From Candidatus Culexmicrobium profundum (GTDB lineage Archaea > Thermoproteota > Methanomethylicia > Culexarchaeales > Culexmicrobiaceae), in contig JANZKD010000087.1 of NCBI GenBank assembly GCA_025061245.1, positions 1-7,014 on the forward strand: 7,014 nt of DNA, in the 5' to 3' direction. The notes beneath the pieces are model-generated. The model was not told the origin of the DNA, searched no databases, and saw nothing but the letters and a program-made list of their open reading frames with translations. Shown here one piece after another: positions 4,753-7,014 of this stretch (positions within the stretch are counted from its first letter, which is position 1; each line of letters starts with the position of its first letter). The translations under genes were made by a program, and so were the position numbers.

Positions 4753-5244
4753 ATGGGAAAGGAGTTTAAGAAAGTTTGTCTCAATCAGAAAGGAGTGAAA
4801 CCTGAATTTGTGGATTTAATTATGTATGGTGTATATTACGCGGCGTATGATTTGCTTGGAGAGAGGACTTGGGAGATTGTTTGGAAGGCTGGAGAAGTAG
4901 TTTTTAATGAAGTTAAGGATAGACTTGGAATTACAAGTGAAACTCCTCCTTTTGAAGCATTAAGAAGGATGGCTGATTGGTTGAAAGATATGGGCTATGT
5001 AGAGTATATTGAAGTCAATCGAATAAGTGAAGATGAAATTGAGTATGTAATGAAGGATCCAATAATAACTCCTGGAGCTAAAAAACTAATTCAGCAAGGA
5101 CGAGTACCAGCACACATTTCAACAGCACTAATGTTCGCTATCCTAAAACAATATAACATGAAGGCAGAAATGATTGGTGACCCACTATTTTTACCTGATG
5201 GAAGAGCAATAGAGAAATGGAAATTAATCAAGTTAAAGCATTAA
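4753..5244 (+). CDS. Conserved-looking protein of unknown function, possibly V4R-like fold
   Basis: From ATG 4753 the product is 163 residues, soluble, with no signal peptide. The N-terminal third is helical (FVDLIMYGVYYAAYDLLGER, then WEIVWKAGEVVFNEVKDRLG), followed by ALRRMADWLKDMGYVEYIEV, a strand-rich stretch (EIEYVMKDPII), then VPAHISTALMFAILKQYNMKAE and a Pro-Asp-Gly-Arg turn before WKLIKLK. This order of helices, a strand pair and a helix after a short loop recalls V4R/hydrocarbon-binding proteins common in archaea, but the Cys-x-x-Gly features of that family are missing, so the assignment is tentative. The frame opens at ATG 4717, but GGTG at 4743-4746 lies 6 nt before ATG 4753, and a TTAAAT at 4713-4718 is at a suitable TATA distance for a short leader. 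It converges on the Fe-S gene with 8 bp between stops. Confidence 0.75.
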   Translation: MGKEFKKVCLNQKGVKPEFVDLIMYGVYYAAYDLLGERTWEIVWKAGEVVFNEVKDRLGITSETPPFEALRRMADWLKDMGYVEYIEVNRISEDEIEYVMKDPIITPGAKKLIQQGRVPAHISTALMFAILKQYNMKAEMIGDPLFLPDGRAIEKWKLIKLKH

Positions 5245-5252
5245 ACAAAAGA

Positions 5253-5858
5253 CTACTCTACAATGGAAAGATTTAGGGTATAAGGGTTGACAAGTATTCC
5301 TAGGATCGTCTCGCCAAAATCTCTTTTGAATCTTTTAAGTAAATGTTCATATTTATGATTATTTATAAGTGGGCAATCAATTAACTTCTTTTCTCCATTG
5401 AGAACTTTAACTGCAAATGCCATACATGTAATTTCACCACATTTCTTACAATTAATTTTGGGGAGGTAATTGTATAGTTTAAGGGCTGATAATTTAGATT
5501 TAAGCTTTAAATCTTCTTCGCTTGGAGTTAAATTTGAATACTTTTCTTTTATATTCTTAAATAGATTTTTTAGAAAATTTAGGATGGATTTCACTTCACT
5601 AATACTTGAAGCACAAAAAGTTATTTTACCATTAGAATATATTCCAATGAGTCTTTCAGGAAACTTTATAGTGACAGAATTCCATGCCCTAGAATAAGTT
5701 ATTCTCGATGGGGGAAGTATCATAGCTAGAATCTTAATTTCCTCTTCAATCTTACTTGGATAATAGGCTTCAACTGTAAATCTATCTGGAGAAACTAGGC
5801 ATCCGTCCTTATGTATATTAACGATAAAATCATCTATTACCATACTCATTGCAATCAT
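5253..5858 (-). CDS. Fe-S cluster protein with PF04060-type four-cysteine motif
   Basis: A 201-residue protein from ATG 5858. Residues 129-164 match the 4Fe-4S module found at the N-terminus of the corrinoid Fe-S subunit of acetyl-CoA decarbonylase/synthase and of related electron carriers: LPKINCKKCGEITCMAFA, with Cys137, Cys140, Cys145 and, after a short helix, Cys162-Pro. No cobamide-binding domain follows, so this is a stand-alone relative and a corrinoid role cannot be claimed. Residues about 60-100 (SVTIKFPERLIGIYSNGKIT, then a helix SISEVKSILNFLKNLF) faintly resemble one half-repeat of the TATA-binding-protein fold. ATGs at 5858, 5849 and 5843 are all in frame with no Shine-Dalgarno; an AT-rich TATA-like stretch near 5877-5890 would fit a leaderless start. 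It ends in TAG. The start lies 5 bp after the end of the Lrp relic on the same strand. Confidence 0.8.
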   Translation of the reverse strand: MIAMSMVIDDFIVNIHKDGCLVSPDRFTVEAYYPSKIEEEIKILAMILPPSRITYSRAWNSVTIKFPERLIGIYSNGKITFCASSISEVKSILNFLKNLFKNIKEKYSNLTPSEEDLKLKSKLSALKLYNYLPKINCKKCGEITCMAFAVKVLNGEKKLIDCPLINNHKYEHLLKRFKRDFGETILGILVNPYTLNLSIVE

Positions 5859-5863
5859 ACTAA

Positions 5864-6310
5864 TTAAAATGTCAACATTAAATAAAATTTATGTTTAAAA
5901 AATAAACTAACTCTTGAATTCTCTAATTCCTTATACTTGTAATGCTTAGTGGCTGGACATCCTAAACATTCATCACTCATATATCTCTTACAAGGTTTAC
6001 ATCTAGCACCACAGGGAGGTCTATCTAAATTCCTAAAGAAAAGAGCAAATCTAATTGGTAAATAGGAATCTAATAAGTTATTCTTCGAATTTCTTCAATT
6101 CTCCTTATGGAGCAAGCTTCAGTTGAAATTGATTCAAGAGTCTCATAATTTTCAGCTATTATTCAAGCTATTAAATTATAATCACCTCCAATTGTTGTAA
6201 AAAATTTAATAATTCTTGGACAATCTTTAAATTGACTTAATATCTTTCTAATTACTTCTCCACTTATAGCTTCAATGAAAACTACTACAGGGATAAATTT
6301 CTTCTTTCAT
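5864..6310 (-). pseudogene. Decayed Lrp/AsnC-type regulator: RAM domain plus cysteine-cluster tail
   Basis: No intact ORF exists here, but two joined frames read as one protein. From 6300 the minus strand gives KFIPVVVFIEAISGEVIRKI, then CPRIIKFFTTIGGDYNLIA, a TGA at 6165-6163, then IIAENYETLESISTEACSIR and RIEEIRRI to a TAG at 6072-6070. This is the alpha-beta sandwich RAM effector domain of Lrp-type regulators, including the Gly-x-Tyr-Asn/Asp-Leu-Ile turn. One missing base near 6079 leads into NLLDSYLPIRFALFFRNL and then a cysteine cluster CGARCKPCKRY, ECLGCPATKHYK (spacing C-x3-C-x2-C-x7-C-x2-C), closing at TAA 5866-5864. Cysteine tails like this occur on some archaeal Lrp-family proteins. 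The N-terminal helix-turn-helix is not recognisable. At least one stop and two frameshifts mark it as a pseudogene, unless sequencing errors are responsible. Confidence 0.72.
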
Positions 6311-6538
6311 CTTAAATGCACTAACAATTAAGCGTTGATCAACTCTATCAGCTTCATCAGAAGTAACATTAAAGAATATTTCATTTTTCTTCAACAAGGA
6401 TAAATGGGCAGAAAGCTTATTCAAGGAACTGGTGGGAAGAACTTTAGGATAATTTAAATAATAGTGTAATGAAAGTAAGCTAACAAAAATAATAGAAAAA
6501 AGAAGAATATTCTTCTTTTTCATGAAAATCACTACCAT
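6272..6538 (-). CDS. Hypothetical small protein with N-terminal membrane segment; may belong to the decayed regulator
   Basis: 88 residues from ATG 6538. Residues 7-9 are Lys-Lys-Lys and 10-28 (NILLFSIIFVSLLSLHYYL) are hydrophobic, resembling a signal anchor; the remainder is polar (SSLNKLSAHLSLLKKNEIFF, then TSDEADRVDQRLIVSAFKMK). No family is recognised. A good TATA box (6561-6570) and AGGTGG just before ATG 6538 support transcription and translation; ATG 6523 is an alternative. Its last dozen codons overlap the RAM-domain frame of the Lrp relic in another phase, and deleting one base near 6301 would fuse them. It may therefore be the broken front part of that gene after rearrangement, a separate short gene truncated by the same decay, or chance. 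Confidence 0.35.
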   Translation of the reverse strand: MVVIFMKKKNILLFSIIFVSLLSLHYYLNYPKVLPTSSLNKLSAHLSLLKKNEIFFNVTSDEADRVDQRLIVSAFKMKEEIYPCSSFH

Positions 6539-6560
6539 GACACCACCTTATATGTAACAT

Positions 6561-6570
6561 AATATTTATA
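6561..6570 (-). promoter_or_regulatory. Probable TATA box upstream of the 6538 start
   Basis: The minus strand reads TATAAATATT. A 26-bp distance places the transcript start at about 6540, almost on ATG 6538, so the message would be leaderless or nearly so. The promoter appears intact although the gene behind it is damaged. Confidence 0.55.
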
Positions 6571-6697
6571 GCTGAAATTTTGAGCATCAAACAGGTTTTG
6601 CTGCTGATAATATTTCTAATTTAAAATAATTTTTTGGTTAAAAATTAATTTTCTATTAAGTTACTTCTAAATACAGGCAAACTTCTTCAAGATAAGT

Positions 6698-7014
6698 TCA
6701 TTTCGTCTCTCTTGTTAGCTTTAACATTAATTCTAGGTATACTTTATATGCGTTGGTTAGATCTCTTATTTTAATGTGATCTTCGTATGTGTGAGTGTAT
6801 TTTTCTTCTCCTGGTCCAATGCCAATAGTTGGTATTCTTAATACTCCTGCAGTATAATTGGCATCTGTGCCAAAAGTGTATGGTCTAATTTTAGGTTTAC
6901 GGCCAATAACTTTTTCAACTGTTTTCGCTGCTTCTTGAACTAATGGATGATTTTCATCTATAATCCATGGTCTACCCATAACTTTCCTCAAAATATGAGT
7001 GTTGCTGAGATAAT
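6698..7014 (-). CDS. M20-family metallopeptidase/deacylase, C-terminal part (start outside window)
   Basis: The frame is open through the right edge (it continues Tyr-Leu-Ser-Asn-Thr-His-Ile-Leu upstream of TTG 6991), so about 105 C-terminal residues are seen and the start is beyond the window. The sequence is typical of the last part of the ArgE/DapE/YgeY-type M20 catalytic domain: GRPWIIDENHPLVQEA, FGTDANYTAGVLRIPTIGIG, PGEEKYTHTYEDHIKIRDL, with the His of THTYED being the conserved late metal ligand. M20 enzymes use a two-metal centre to hydrolyse N-acyl or peptide bonds of amino acids; the substrate cannot be told from this end. The gene is read toward the decayed regulator, and 159 bp separate its TGA from ATG 6538, containing the TATA box at 6561-6570 and no other gene I can support. 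Confidence 0.87.
   Translation of the reverse strand, partial: YLSNTHILRKVMGRPWIIDENHPLVQEAAKTVEKVIGRKPKIRPYTFGTDANYTAGVLRIPTIGIGPGEEKYTHTYEDHIKIRDLTNAYKVYLELMLKLTRETK

Noticed and set aside
4700..4760. tRNA gene or attachment site at the integrase relic's broken end
   Set aside because: No cloverleaf, T-loop sequence or CCA-like end could be found, and the only shared string with the other end of the island is ACGTATAT, too short to mean anything.
5470..5697. Plus-strand open frame inside the Fe-S gene
   Set aside because: Antisense to a gene with a clear cysteine motif; no family resemblance.
6163..6165. TGA read as Trp (altered genetic code)
   Set aside because: TGA ends genes at 437-439 and 3944-3946 in this window and intact genes use TGG for Trp; the surrounding gene also has frameshifts, so decay explains it.

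Overview
The window reads as the chromosome of an AT-rich archaeon, most likely a thermophilic member of the Thermoproteota/TACK side. The grounds are archaeal gene families (a tandem pair of MinD-type ATPases, at least one with an inserted ferredoxin; an archaeal-type family I pyrophosphatase; a MoaD/SAMP-like protein; a PF04060-type Fe-S protein; an Lrp-type regulator with a cysteine-cluster tail), TATA boxes in place of -10/-35 promoters, and Shine-Dalgarno sites of the GAGGTG/GGTG type. Lineage is inferred only; no rRNA or other marker gene is present.

Layout. Bases 1-1329 (+) hold the 3' end of one MinD/Mrp-type ATPase and a complete second one that carries two 4Fe-4S motifs; they overlap by ATGA and look translationally coupled. 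Facing them, 1338-2150 (-) is a two-gene operon, inorganic pyrophosphatase then a MoaD/ThiS-like protein, behind a palindromic TATA box. The pyrophosphatase has Glu in place of one active-site Asp, and the ubiquitin-like protein ends in Gly-Gly-Leu instead of Gly-Gly.

Bases 2199-4712 look like the relic of an integrated element. They contain two frameshifted gene fragments facing away from each other (2199-2527), a small serine recombinase whose frame is cut by an amber codon and then continues for 43 codons (2529-3236), repeats upstream of it that could be its binding sites, an operon of three small genes (3384-4180: a PepSY-like protein, a coiled-coil/winged-helix protein, a tiny basic protein), and the C-terminal catalytic part of a tyrosine integrase with no start codon (4251-4712).

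After the island come a gene (4753-5244, +) of uncertain, possibly V4R-like, fold; a convergent gene (5253-5858, -) for a four-cysteine Fe-S protein with an N-terminal part that faintly recalls a TBP half-repeat; a badly broken Lrp/AsnC-type regulator whose RAM domain and cysteine-rich tail can be followed through three frames (5864-6310, -); a doubtful membrane-anchored small ORF (6272-6538, -); and the C-terminal end of an M20-family metallo-amidohydrolase that runs off the right edge (6698-7014, -).

Ordinary housekeeping genes therefore flank a decayed mobile segment, and a second patch of decay lies at 5.9-6.5 kb. The most notable signals are genes visible only by following broken frames: the interrupted recombinase, the Lrp relic, and the start-less integrase. 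The Gly-Gly-Leu tail is the best lead in an intact gene.
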